Shown here: positions 11,501-27,064 of the stretch, piece by piece
How positions within the stretch are numbered: the first letter of the stretch is position 1
Layout: each line of letters begins with the position of its first letter
Source: Paracyclopina nana
Lineage: Eukaryota > Arthropoda > Copepoda > Cyclopoida > Cyclopettidae
Assembly: GCA_019096065.1 (NCBI GenBank)
Contig: JAGUCH010000009.1
Coordinates: 3,234,001-3,298,000 of the forward strand
Length of the DNA: 64,000 nt
Direction: 5' to 3'
Notes under the pieces: model-generated
Told to the model about the DNA's origin: nothing
The model's input: the letters and a program-made list of their open reading frames with translations, nothing else
Database searches by the model: none
Made by a program: the position numbers and the translations under genes

Positions 11501-12176
11501 GGTGTATCCAGTGCCCACGTTGTATCCCCCACAACATCTAAATTCTCGTTGAATGGTATCCCATCGAGATCTGATGAAAGGATCCGTTGAGTATCCACTC
11601 AGTTGGTCAGCAATGTCAGTTTTGCTGAATCTGTGAGCTATGGATTGTCTGAGGACGAACGAGGTCACCGAGGCCGAAATGCTGATCAACAAGGCCACCA
11701 TGATAATACTTGCGTACGAGAGGAACACTCCACTGAACACGAAAAATGACGTAGTTTAACTTTTTCTCGAGGGGATTTTTAAAAAAGTGTAAGAACCTGT
11801 TTTCGTGCTTCCTCTTGAATAATCCCAAGCCAAAAATGGCCACCAAAATAGTCAAAGTGCCAGACATGATGAGCAGAACGGGCACAACCACAAACAGCTG
11901 AATTTCAACATTTCAACGTCTTTAATGTTATAATATAGGAAACTTTGACTCACTTGGGTAGCAAAGGAGAAGAGGTGCAGCAGAAAAATGGCGACCAGAA
12001 TCGATCCAGCTGCGACGGTGATAGCTCCGAAAACCATCAGTAAAATGTTGGTTATCAGCAAAAGCAGGGAACGACCCGAGCTTCCGCTCAACTTTTTCAT
12101 TTTGATCTTTAATTGAGAGACGGAGCAAGGTCACATCAGTTTACTCAATTGAGGAAATGCAAATCGTTCTTACCAT
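8529..12176 (-). CDS. Tetraspanin with extended C-terminal tail
   Basis: Four-pass membrane organiser of the tetraspanin family. Exons: 12174-12176 (the ATG alone), 11954-12106 (TM1 SLLLLITNILLMVFGAI), 11797-11897 (TM2), 11437-11732 (TM3, then the large loop with FRCCGGYNVG), 11196-11322 (PDSCC, then GCGRQAFE), 10980-11139 (TM4, HVMPLLLICALVSLVVGLV), 10068-10179 (Ser-rich tail) and 8529-8650 (SRPAPSPPPSYYF, stop). All phases agree and the total is 357 codons. The CCG, PxSCC and GC cysteine signatures of EC2 are all present, so the family is secure. The cytoplasmic tail (about 80 residues after TM4) is longer than the usual 10-20. The intron between the last two exons is 1.4 kb, and the one before exon 10068-10179 carries an inverted-repeat element. 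Exact subfamily is not assigned. Confidence 0.9.
10316..10856. mobile_element. MITE-like inverted-repeat element in tetraspanin intron
   Basis: A 541-bp element with 13-bp perfect terminal inverted repeats AGCCCGGTTCCAA (10316-10328 and, inverted, 10844-10856), flanked on both sides by TAC (10313-10315 and 10857-10859) as a 3-bp target duplication. Subterminal inverted repeats continue inward: GACCGTTCAAAATTGGACGG at about 10373 matches its complement ending at about 10748, and a segment with ATCGTTGGAAAG at about 10447 matches its complement at about 10670. No coding capacity, so non-autonomous. A 3-bp duplication is seen in the PIF/Harbinger group, but TAC is not its usual TWA, so the superfamily is left open. 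Confidence 0.75.
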
Positions 12177-13276
12177 GGTGCTCAAGAATTTCTTGTTGGG
12201 ATACAGACTCCTTGATTCAAGTTTTTGTAATAAGATTGGTCACTTTGAATTGGGCTTGGAAATGAGACGCACCTCTGTCATTCTAAGAAGTCAGAGAATG
12301 ACTAAATTGGTAGTAAAACCAGTGCAGCTAAGGCAAAATGGTTTACTGAATCGGAAGGTGCGGCTGTGTAGCAATGCAGGCCTTGCTGTCATCGTTTCGT
12401 GATCGTACGTGCGATGGCGGCTCGCGCAAATAAGCTTTATAGCGTACGACGTCAGATATTTTGCTACTGCTGTCATTTCTTTAAGCTAAGCATGGGAAGT
12501 GCCAAATTTGTGCATGAAGTCAGCTCAAATCGAGAGGAAATGGTCGACATTTAATTTTAGGAAACTGCTTCTGTCTCGCGCGTGGGTAATTGCAGAATGA
12601 TATTCATGTTTGTTTACTTTTCCAAGCCCACGGGACTGTAAATTATCGAGCAAATAAAGTTAATAGTTTAAGCATTTTTTTGTGGAAAAAATTAAAACTC
12701 TTAAATGGCCTTATCACAAATTGTCTCATAAGCCTAAGAGCGGCTAAACAAAACTCGAAAAATTGCAGAAATTGCGTAAATTAGTAAAAGTTGAATGATA
12801 ATTGGTCGTAATATAGCCAATGACTGACCAGGTGAAGAGGGCCTTTATTTTGCAAAGGCTTTGCATAGTTTTCACTTATGTTTTGATGTGATTATTTGGA
12901 TGAGTTGATTCACTTTTTTTCCAGTTTTCGCATGCGTCAATTCACGCAGAATATACTGTTGGCAATTAATCCTGATTTTTTCCAGAATCGCGCTTTCACC
13001 TGAAGCAATTTGCGTTTTTTATTACAACTATACATGTATGCACTTTTTTCGGACACAACATGTCATAAAATTTTGGTATAGCGTAACTTTGCGTAAATTA
13101 GACTTCTTATGGCTCACAGTTAGGTAGAAAAAATTGACATCAATTCTATTGTTTGCTCAATAAATTGCTACAAAATTGAGCTGTTGTAGCTAATGAATTT
13201 GCCCCTCGGCTGCGAGCTTTTCGTGGCTTAATGCAGCAAAATTAACACATTTTTAGCGGTCAAGGAAGTTTGTTGT
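12177..13276. other. Intergenic, nothing recognised
   Basis: Upstream flank of the tetraspanin (5'UTR and promoter expected near 12180-12450) and 3' flank of the Ig gene. AT-rich, no supported exon. Confidence 0.4.
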
Positions 13277-13282
13277 TTTATT
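13277..13282 (-). terminator. Poly(A) signal AATAAA of the Ig-superfamily gene
   Basis: AATAAA on the minus strand 33 nt past the TAG at 13316-13318. Confidence 0.65.
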
Positions 13283-13315
13283 CAGATCTTTAAGTACAAA
13301 TCACAATGGACTTCC

Positions 13316-16300
13316 CTAATGTTTCACCATCGTCACCATTCCAAGAAAAGCAGACAGCGTCGTCATAAATAGCAATTCCGCGTTTTTTCTTGAGCTCCCA
13401 GACGAAGAGGAAAAGGACAAAACTGAAAAGAACGAGCAAAAATTGTGTACATAGAACCACTAATGAGCTCATTAGGCAGCTCAAAGTAATGGACGGAAAT
13501 GCATATGGTCTCAGTGCACTTTTCAAAGGCAACAATACCCTATTTTTAGGGCAGTTTTCAGCAATGACATCAGCATATGATGATGGCTCTTTGGGAAGTA
13601 CAAGTATATGGTGAACTGTACTTGGTAGCAGCACTTGAAAATTATGCATGGAAGTTTGCTCATAGCACAAAGAGGAGACGACGAGAGAAGCAGAAAATTG
13701 CTTGCTAGCTTACTTATGCCAACCATGGCACTTACTTTTCTTAAAGGCTCATGCAAAAAAATTGAGACTGGCAATACTATTAATGCTTTTTTGTATTTGA
13801 AAATACATTGCTTCATTGTTAAAAAAAATTGAAGCTAATGAAATGCCAATTTTGCTCGCCATAAAGAAAAAACCCAGTCATTTGCGCAATGTTTGTAGAA
13901 AAGCAAAAGTGCAATTTTGTCTGCATCACTCTCAACTTTTATAGTACTTGTGCCCTTTTTCTTGCTGCATCTATTTGAAACTTGCCTTTGACAAGAGACA
14001 CCCGCAGTGCGTGTTTAGATGTTGGCTCTCACCTTTATCATTAATGCTATAGTTATCTTCTTTCGTAGAAAGAGGCTCACTGTTGAATTCTTTCCTGGTG
14101 TTGCTGCTACCATGAGGTGCTTCCATCGTTGTTGACGAAGGCTCATCTTGGTAATAGGTTTCAAAGCTCCCCTTGCCCAACGGCGGAATCCGATGGAATA
14201 AATCCACAGCTGAAGAGCCCGCTGTGCTACTCGTGTAGTCTTTCATGTCGAAAGTTTGGAATAAATCTAGCACAGTTTCGGCACTGAATCCAAATTCGTT
14301 CCGGCTTCTTATCTTGGCCTGACACCAACGAAATGGATGTGATTTTGGAGGAAAATGCACTTTTTATGCTTTTTACCTTGTAACGTGATCCTTTGGTGAG
14401 TCCTTTTATCATGTAAGATTGGGAAAATTCGTGGATGTTGTCCGCATTTCTGCCGTGTTTTTTCCGCTTTCTGCTCAGTTGATTCATTAGCTCATAATTT
14501 ATCTCGGCTGGAATATTGATGACAACCCATTGGCCATGTGGCAACTCCTTGAATTCCAGTTGGTAGTTGATGATTGGAGCATTCAACGAGCAATTGACTT
14601 TCCAGGACAATGTGAAAGTCGTGTCAGTCCACGTGGTTGGTAAATCGAATTTGGCCGGATATGGGACGCCTATTTTGTGGAAAAAATAGTTGTCATTCCG
14701 GATCTTCAAGTAATCCGGAGCAAAGCGCTTTCGTAAACTAAAGTACCTGTAACATTTAAAGTCGCACTCCTTTGGATCCTCGTCTCATTGACGTACACGT
14801 TGCATTCATATTCGCCGAAATCTTTTTCGCGAACCCCGCGAATTCTTAGTAGGAACTCATTATTGTTGTGATGATTGTGCATTTGCCTTATGCGAGAGCT
14901 GCCCTCTGGCAGCTTTTTGCCGTCTTTAGTCCACCATACCTAAAAAATTCAAAAGTGCATTAATTTTTCGATAGCCTGTAATTAATTCGTATTTGCTACC
15001 AGATAAGGCTTGATGGCGCAAATTGTGCATGTCAAAATAATGGTGGATTTTTCGCCTGCATGAATCCAAGGCTCTTCAACAATTATTGACGGTGGATCTG
15101 AAAAATAGGGCAAAAGTTGACTTTGAGAAGTGTCAAAGTGAGCATCCATCATCCTCTCTTGACTTTCCCACTTTCCTCCCCTTAATTATGAAGAATTTGC
15201 AGTGTTCCAAGCATAGCAGTACACTCGACGAAATTTCGCTTTCTAAATGTAAATGTGCACCAAGTTTTTCGCAATGCAGCACTTTTTCCGAATTCTGATA
15301 TGGCACTGTAAACTGTAATAACAACAGCAGCATCTAGTTGTTTGTTCAGGTCAAACCTAGCCATCAAAGGAGACCAATCTCTAATGGAGATCTCTGGAGT
15401 GCCAAAGTTTTCTCGACGACAAATCGATTCAAATAATTCGAACCATTAGTCTGATAAACCGTAAAAACATGCAATTCCCCTTTGGAACCTGGGGGGGAAA
15501 AGCAGATAAAAAATTCAAGTCCATGCCTCACTTAAATAGGTTTCTTAAGCTTCTGCTATGCACTAAGGGGCAACAACATGCAACCTTAGCAAATCGAGTT
15601 ACGCGTTCTTATCTAGTTCAACAGTTTTCTTAAAGGTGGAGTAAATATTTGAGGGTGGTGATATCCGATTTCTGCGCACATTTTGCAGCCATCCAAAACG
15701 ATTAATTATCTCTACACAAGAAGCAGAGGAAATTGAATGAAAATCAGGGAACGCACAAACAAGTTGTTTTTCTCCTTCTTCTTTATGATATGAGGCAAAG
15801 TAACTGATGCTGAAAATCTTCCTTTTCTCTATTCAGCTAAGACAAAAAAGGAAATTTACATGAAAATGGGTAATTTGCCTGTTTTGCATTAAAAAAAGCG
15901 GTTGACCATCTGAAAGATTGGTTTTTTGACCTGCATAATAAATGTGCATAATAATGCGATTGAGACGTCAATTTGTATTTGGCTCATGGCTTTTTCGCAC
16001 AATAAGGCTAGGAAAATCGGCCATTATTCATTGAGAGCTGTTAGCATTCACAGGGCCAATATGTTTTGCACCACCGATGGCCTATTGTCATGCTCTGTTT
16101 GTTCGAATCCTTGGGTGGTAAATATTTCCATCAGCAGTAAGGGTTAGTTATGGCCATTTTGCCCAGCAAACTTTTCACCAACTGCTGGCTGGGGTCAAAA
16201 TAAAAAAGAATAATCATCTTTTTGCCAAGGAAGGTGCGATATGTGAAAAATGTCACTTCCACACAGCTGTTAGGTCTATGAAATACGATCATGAAGGTTC

Positions 16301-17398
16301 ATTTCAAAGTCAGTCCATGTTTTTCATAACCCCTTCGCTGAACACTTGAAGAATGTGGTGAATTTCCATCTTTTATTCTTCCTCTTCCTTGGGAGTCCAC
16401 CCCTCTTATATGCTTCTTTTCAAAGTCCAAGTCACGACAGATCTCTCAATTGAAAAATTACTGATTTCCATCGCTGATCATCAGCATATTCAAATACCAA
16501 CATTCCAAGGGTCTTCTTAAAGGCAATTTTTACTTTAGGGAATATTTAAGTTAGTTTGTTTCTAGATAAATAGATGGCGTTGTGATGTAAGGTGATTTTT
16601 TGAAGCGGTGCCGGAGGCAACAAAAATTGTTTACTTTATTAGATTTTTGGCATTTTCTGTATGTATATGGCCGTAAAAAGAAACTCGTTTCTGGTTATTC
16701 TGCCAAATTAAGAAGGCAGGTCCATTTTGCGGATTTTTACCCGTATGTTTTGATTCAGTGCCAAGAAAGGGTGGCTTATTCAGCACATCTAATCTGTGTA
16801 CTCACAGAAATCTATTGACTCTTAGCCAGTGCTGGCAAAAATCACAGCAAAGATTTCTCTTTTCATCCCTACTTTTTCTGGAGCACCACTTGATGTATTG
16901 AGTCCTTGGAAAAGAGGAGGAAGTTTGCGTGATGTCAATCACTGGCTGAAATTGCGCGCATGCAAAATGCACCTCGATATGCAGTGGCAGTCTGCTTTCA
17001 CACCTTCTACCCTAGGCTAATCACTTCCGCAAGTCAATTGGTTCCCTCAAGAGAATAAGAGCCCCTCTTGATAATATATAGGGCAACTATAGTCGAAGAA
17101 GTGCATTTCATCTGGTCAAAATGACCTTCTATTATGTTCCCATGAGTATAAGCATTTTGCTCAATGGATTGCGTTGAGAATCAATTGAGCTGTGTGGGAG
17201 TTCTACAGATAAGTCCATGATGAGAATGCCACAAAAGGCTTTTGATCATGATTAGGGCGATAGTATCAAAAGTGGCCTCTGTCAATACTAAGGATGGCCT
17301 CGTCTTGAGTACAGTAGTAAATGAAAGGGACCTACCTTTCTCATGTCGAGCACAAATGTCTGTCATTGGCCCTTGAAAGCTGAGGTCCACTGAGAAGC
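13316..17398 (-). CDS. GPI-anchored Ig/FN3 adhesion molecule, Klingon/Wrapper type (N-terminus missing)
   Basis: Cell-surface adhesion protein. Firm exons: 15000-15097 plus 14747-14939 form an Ig domain (TCTICAIKPYL, VWWTKDGKKLP, DFGEYECNVYVNE); 14377-14669 plus 14033-14318 form an FN3 domain (TTFTLSWKVNC, YQLEFKELP, IRSRNEFGFSAET) and a Ser/Thr-rich stalk; 13316-13422 ends the protein. Phase forces a frame in the last exon that gives a Ser/Gly site (SSSSGSS), a short basic spacer and a hydrophobic tail ending TMVKH, which is a typical GPI-attachment signal. Two further upstream exons are tentative: 15375-15488 (ELHVFTVYQTNGSN...SPLEI) and 17336-17398 (GFSVDLSFQGPMTDICARHE). Both start and end in phase 1 and make a natural linker into PPSIIVEEPW. 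Signal peptide and first Ig domains were not found. Family placement rests on domain order. Confidence 0.75.
15489..17335. other. Presumed intron of the Ig gene
   Basis: No supported exon on either strand between the two tentative exons. Confidence 0.35.
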
Positions 17399-20300
17399 CT
17401 GAGATTGTTTCCACCAAAACGAGAAGACCTTCAAATATAGGGGAAAAGGGTCAAATGCATTCATTATTAATAAATACGCAATATTTACAAAATGTGCTTA
17501 GAAGTCAAGTAGCCCACCAAGTTGTTTGGTTATTTCTGGTGTACTAATTATTTTAACTGTAATTGATACTTAAACCTTGCATGAATATTCCAGGGCCCCG
17601 CCACAATTGTCAATAGCTGAAAAGTAGTAGTAAAATACTACTAATTCAAGAAGTAGGATTTTATAAAGCACAATCCATCCTTGTAATCAAAAAGTGTAAT
17701 AACTGTGTACTTTCAATTACCTTGTCAACAGTTATATTGATTGAAGCAATCATTTTTTTACCCTGCGTGCATAAAAAGTGAAAGGGCTGCTTTAACATAT
17801 TCATGTAACAAGAATGTTACTACACATAACTATATACGTATCGTATGTGTGACTTTGTTTGCTTTTGAGTGCAACCTGGTAAATGGATAGCAATCCGTCA
17901 TAGTTAGATCTGCCATTGTATTATTACTACAAGGCACGTGAAAAAATGAAAGCTACTGGCACATAAATTAACGTTGCGCTACATATAGTACAACTAATAC
18001 ACTACACTGGATGCAATTGCATAAAATGTCCAAAAATGCACTGAGGCTCTTGGATCTGCCTCCATTTATAGGATCTTCCATACATCAATCCTTTTGTTGT
18101 ATAGCGTAAAATGGCTAAAGTAATTTAGCCACTACAGCATATGTAGTGGCCAGAAGGTTGACCTAGATAACATGCGGTCATCATGCTGAATGCACCATCG
18201 TTCGACGTTTTTCGTATTTCACGAAGGACTCGCGCATATCTAGGCATCCTGTGGCCTCGATTTATGCTTACAGCAATGAGGAAACTGAAAAAGCCTCGCG
18301 TGCTATCTACGAATCTAGCCTACGAATAGCATAGGTAAAAAATAGCTCACCATATCAAATGTACTAGTACACATACAGTGTTGCATTTTGTGTAGTAAGT
18401 ACTACTAGTATTTTTAGCTCATCACTAAAATGGAGTGATGACACATGGCATTACCATAAAATAATGGCAAGTCTTGGGGAAAAGATAATCCCCATTTCCA
18501 CATCTCCACTTCTCGCACAACCGTAGTTGTAACACAGTAGTAGTAAAAGCCCAGTGCAAAAAACTATGTACGATACATCTCCAGAGATCATTTACTTCTT
18601 CCGGAATGAAGATAATTATATCTTGTAGTAGTAGCACTGCTTTCCCACCAAAAAAAGTATTGAGCCTCGTTTTGGAAGGCTCACATTTGGCTCGCTCAAT
18701 TTTTGTTGTTGTCGCGTGTGATAAACTAGCAAATAGACAAAAAGATTTTCCGCGGGTCGGATAGGCTTTCAAAAGAGACAGCAAGCAATAAAAAAGGAAT
18801 TTGCTTTGACATTTTGATGGGCTCAATAAAGCCAAACACATACTATGTGCTACTACAACATCAGAGGAGAATTGTGTTTCAAAGTTGCGATTACAAATAA
18901 TGCATCGCCTTTCCCTCCTTAGGTTTTCCCTTTGCTCCATTTCGCTCGAGTTATTTTCCTATTCTGAGAAATGCAGTATATCCTGCGGCTCGCAAAGTTG
19001 TGATATTAACCCCATCTCATCTCATTTATAGGTCAAAAAAGTTCACGATTGGTTTCTCCTGGGTAATTTGACATCCATGATGATTTGACGCTATTCGACA
19101 AATACTGCACATTTTGTAGTCACAATATTTTTGCCGTCAAGTGAACTTAATTTTGCTTTTTTGTACAAAAGTGAAAAAACCTCTTAAAGCAAGGCAAGGC
19201 CCAAGCAGCAAGGTTTCCACCAATTTACAAAAATACGACATTGAGCTCATTTGACCACGAAAATGTTGTAATTCGTCAACGACAGCACAAATTGAATTTA
19301 GACTTTTACATCATAGAAGGAATGCGTCTAAATGTGCTTTGTAGGGCTTTAGTACATCATCAAATTGTTGGCATGGAAAGCAGTTGTTGTCGTAGGATAT
19401 GTCAACTTTAGTATAGGCCTCTGATAATCTGCTTGTCTAGCCTTTATTGTTCCTCTGTTAATTGCTTTTTTTATCTAAGAATACGAGGCATTCACAGGCA
19501 ATCACTATAATGGTATATACTAGTGCATGGTGGGCCTTATATTGCAGTTGTAGAGTGTGCAACGGAGATGAGCTTGAGCAGAGACTCTTGAACACGAATG
19601 GATAATATAGTATTTTTTTACGTCGACCACCACTAAAAAAAGATGGACGAGAAGATACAAGATCTGTAATGCTTAATGGCATATATCTGACACATTTGGT
19701 GAGAATCAACAACAGGCCCTCTCAACCGCCCATAAATGCATAAAGCATACGAAGGGATTTACTTTGAAGTATGCATGAATGTTACTATTACAGCAGAAAA
19801 AAGCAAACATCATTTGCCTGCCTATCCCTTTGGTTTTTCATGCAGTGAATAAATTGCTAATGCATGCAAATCTGATGCGGAAAAACTCACCTAAAACGAG
19901 AGGAGTCAATGACAATGACTGCTGGTTTGGTTGGCACATTTTTCAGTCTTTTTCAGTTTATTGCAGCCGAGTGAATGCACCCTCTCTGGCATATAGGCGA
20001 CTACCGACTGACTCGGGCACCAAAGAGAGTAGAAAATGCGCGAAAGCGCGCTGATAAGACCGAAGTTAGCCCACTGTGCATGATGTGCCATAAACGAGTC
20101 GTACATAATGCGATGATGATCTTGAGAATATACTTTGGATATCTTTGGCCAATATCTCTGTTTTTGCCTATTCTTTTAACGATTTCACTTATCGCATGAC
20201 AAAGTCACTCCCCTTTTTGTGCAGCCAGCAATTTACTATTAATGCATGCAGATTGACTCGTTCGGACCTGACCAAATTCAATAAGCCAGAAAAAGGCCAT

Positions 20301-21193
20301 CAATAAGTGCTTTTCTTCAATTCAATCAATGCAAATTCGGCATTTTTATGCTGGTTGCGTCGAGGTAAGCTAGGTACGAGCTCAGTATTAATTTAAAGTT
20401 GTTGTTGGTAGTAAACAATAAACTGCCACATCAAAGGCCTTTTAATTGCGCTTCCTGTAGGCATACTATATGAGCTTTGTGATGGTCAGTAAATCCTGCT
20501 GAACTTTTCAAATAAAAGCTGGACTTTTAGTATCAAAAGATTTCACGTCAAAAATAAGTACAGCAAAAAAAATAATATTTAATATTTTTGACGAGATTCA
20601 TGTTTTTCAAGGTAGATAGGAAAGTCTCAACGCTCATTCCTAAAATAGTTTTTCGGGTTTTTTTTGCTTATCTCGCAAGTACGACGAAATGATTCAAACA
20701 CAACTCTCGCAACCTCTACATTCTGCCCTTTTAATTGATGAACAATCTCGAGATTATAAGCTCAAGTTTTTCCCGAAGCTAATTAAGGCTCATCAAGTTG
20801 GTGAACCTCGTGAGATACCTTCTTTTTCCATAAGCCAGGCAGAATTTTCCACTCGTTCATTTATTTCAACAAAGCCAGATTTTTAAAAGAGGAATTTTCG
20901 CGAATGTGAGATTGCAGTTTTTTAAGTTTATATATGGGCTACCGCCATGAAATGGCAGCCACGCAAAAATTAACACTACTCTGCAACGCTGAGATCTCAC
21001 AGAGGAAAAATAGTAGCAAACTTTGGCGATATGACATTGAATGATAATAAGGCTTACATGTAGTAGTAAAAGGCTAGCGTAGGGTCTTGAAAACGATTTC
21101 ATGAGGATCCTTCTTCATTCTTTATATAAAATTCTAAATTTAGCTGAAAAATCACTGATGTAATTGTATGTTGTAGTAGTACAAGGGTTGTTG
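17399..21193. other. Long stretch without a recognised gene
   Basis: AT-rich with several GTAGTAGTA-type runs (about 18545, 18625, 21060, 21173). The N-terminal exons of the Ig gene may lie here on the minus strand but none could be supported. The longest open frame (minus, 18425-18940) looks random in composition. Confidence 0.35.
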
Positions 21194-25048
<3,855 letters not shown>

Positions 25049-25067
25049 ATGACAGATGATAGCGATT
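25049..25067 (+). other. Possible short first coding exon of a plus-strand gene
   Basis: ATG followed by five codons (MTDDSD) and a consensus donor gattgtaagt, 35 bp before the end of LRRC28 on the other strand. No matching second exon was identified; it may be an accidental site. Confidence 0.25.
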
Positions 25068-25101
25068 GTAAGTTCCCTCTCATTAGACGAACTTTAATTA
25101 C

Positions 25102-25107
25102 TTTATT
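25102..25107 (-). terminator. Poly(A) signal AATAAA overlapping the LRRC28 stop codon
   Basis: The minus strand reads GAATAAAG: the TAA stop (25103-25105) lies inside AATAAA. Confidence 0.6.
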
Positions 25108-26344
25108 CAAACATTTTATGCGCGCATACTTCGGTGCAAAAGTAAGCAGCTGAGACTGGCTCCAATTTGTAGTCATGTTCTGAAATGGGTGCTTTCATTT
25201 TTTGACAGTAGCCCTCGAAGAAAATGGGCTTCAAGCATTGGCAGCAAAATGTTTTGGGCCCCTGTTTGAGCTTCTTGAACAAGAATTTGGGCAAGAATGA
25301 CTGCTCGTTGCATAGTTTTTTACCATATAATGTTGCTTTTCGGGGAAACCTTTTAAAACTCGTGTTTTGCTCTACTTGCCTCGAATAGCATAGCAGATAT
25401 AAAGAGCTGAAACTTTGCTCTAGCAAAGATGGCGGAGATTTGTGCAAAATGTGCATGTTTTTCCTTGCCTTTGAGGCAATTTGAAAGCATCCCCCTGTTC
25501 GAATATTCCATAAATGGCTGTCTTCTATCAGGGGACGAAACATTTGGCTTTTAATGCTGTTTTGCTGGCAGCCAAAAATGTAAGGTATTTCATTAATGGC
25601 AGGGTTGTCCTCGAAGAATACTTTGGCGTTGGATAAAAAGGGCAATATTGGCAGCACTTGAAGTTGATTTCGTATCAAATTGACATGTGACAGCTTTGGC
25701 AACATTGTCAATTCGTCCGGGAGACATGTTAATCGATTCCCTGAAAGAAGTTTCACCTTTTAAGCAAAAAGCGGTCGATATGTACCAGTTGCTGTCATAC
25801 CTTCTAGGTACAAATCTGTCAAATTTTGGCACTGGCATAGTTCGGTTGGCATTGCAGTCAGTTTGTTGCCATTCAAGTGTAAGCTTTTCAAGCTTGCCAG
25901 CCCTTTTATTGTCATGGGTAGTTGTGTCAAGTTATTTTTCACTGCAATCAAAACCTCAAGCTTTTTCAGCTGTCCAATTGAGCTGGGCAGGTCTTTTAAG
26001 CAATTATGGCTCACATCAAGCGTGACCAAATTAATTAAATCTCCAATGCTATCTGGCAATGATATCAAGGAGTTTTTGCACAAGTCAAGTATTTGCAAGG
26101 TTTGCACTTTCCCAAATGTTTCTGGTAGCCTCTCGAGCCTGTTGCCATAAAGGTATAGTTGAGCCAGGTGTTTGAGCTTTTCGTGCAAGTTATCCGGTAA
26201 CTCGATGAGACCGTTTTCCTTCAAGTAAATATCTTCCACGTGACCTCCATAGTTGAGCAATTCTTCAGGCAAAATCGATAATCCTCGGTAGTTCCAGTGT
26301 AAGATATATCGAGTTTGAACTTCTTGCACAAGTTTCGAGTCCAT
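25103..26344 (-). CDS. LRRC28: Leucine-rich repeat-containing protein 28
   Basis: Cytosolic LRR protein of poorly known function. Two exons, 25801-26344 and 25103-25740, joined in phase (LYLEG/NRLTCLP); 393 codons against 367 in human. About eight LRRs of the LxxLxxLPxxIxxLxxL type run from residue 15 to about 200 (e.g. LYLYGNRLERLPETFG, LDVSHNCLKDLPSSIG). A Cys-rich C-terminal module follows: CCQCLKPIFFEGYC and, near the end, AAYFCTEVCAHKMFE. These match the HCxxCSEPMF and CCSTQC ends of vertebrate LRRC28 and separate it from generic LRR proteins. The start MDSKLVQ at 26344 is preferred over the in-frame upstream ATG at 26440 because it matches the family's N-terminus. The stop codon overlaps the poly(A) signal. 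Confidence 0.88.
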
Positions 26345-27064
26345 AACTATTGTTCCTGTCCTTCTTGGGCATGAACTTGAAATCTTTGCCAAAAAAGATG
26401 TTGAAGGCTGTTTAAACAGCGCGCGGGAATACTCAAGCACTAAGCTGCTTTCTTTGAAGATATGATGCTTTAAAGCAATTGCAGTCTATTTCATACTAAA
26501 AATAACAATACATCAAGCAAAACTTCCAAATCGTCTATTGTGAGCAAAAAGCAATTTCAAGCAACGAATTTGAGATATTTTGAAGAATTGCCTTTTTGGA
26601 AAAGTGACATATCCGGATTTTTTCCCTTTATAAGTCTGCTTGAATTGTCCGTAGCCAAATAAATGGTGAGGATTTTCAACTAAGCCATTCTACAAATTTC
26701 TCTGTAGCAAACAAACTGTGTGCTAAAGCATGTCATTTGATCCATTTTGACACTTGATATCCCAATGCAAATGCGTCGTTGTGATATTTCCAAACGTTAG
26801 CCCCGAACCTCATTACCTTAAGAGGGTTTCTGGGCTGGGTTATTGGTACATTTGCAAAGATATGATACATAATAATGTAATGAGTTTGCTGATGTAAGTT
26901 TTCACCTTGCTTCGATCTACTGTTATCTATGAGTCAAAACTATTTCCAGCAAGCTATGTTGTTGTGTTTTTCGTGCTATTAATGTAATAACGCTACACAC
27001 ATCATCACACTTGTCAGGGAAGTATTGCACCTGACTGACATTCAGTAGCTACAAAATAGTTGCG
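26345..27064. promoter_or_regulatory. Divergent intergenic region LRRC28 / RalBP1
   Basis: Head-to-head spacer of about 720 bp. A TCAGT initiator-like site lies about 20 nt before the RalBP1 ATG. No other feature seen. Confidence 0.35.

Noticed and set aside
13290-13670. Transmembrane C-terminus for the Ig gene
   Set aside because: That frame does not match the phase of the preceding exon at any good acceptor; the phase-correct frame gives a GPI signal.
18425-18940. 171-codon minus-strand open frame with two CxxC-like pairs
   Set aside because: Composition looks random, no domain, no splice or promoter context, and it sits in an otherwise empty AT-rich stretch.
26345-26440. Upstream in-frame ATG of LRRC28
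   Set aside because: The extra 32 residues do not resemble the family; MDSKLVQ aligns with the known start.
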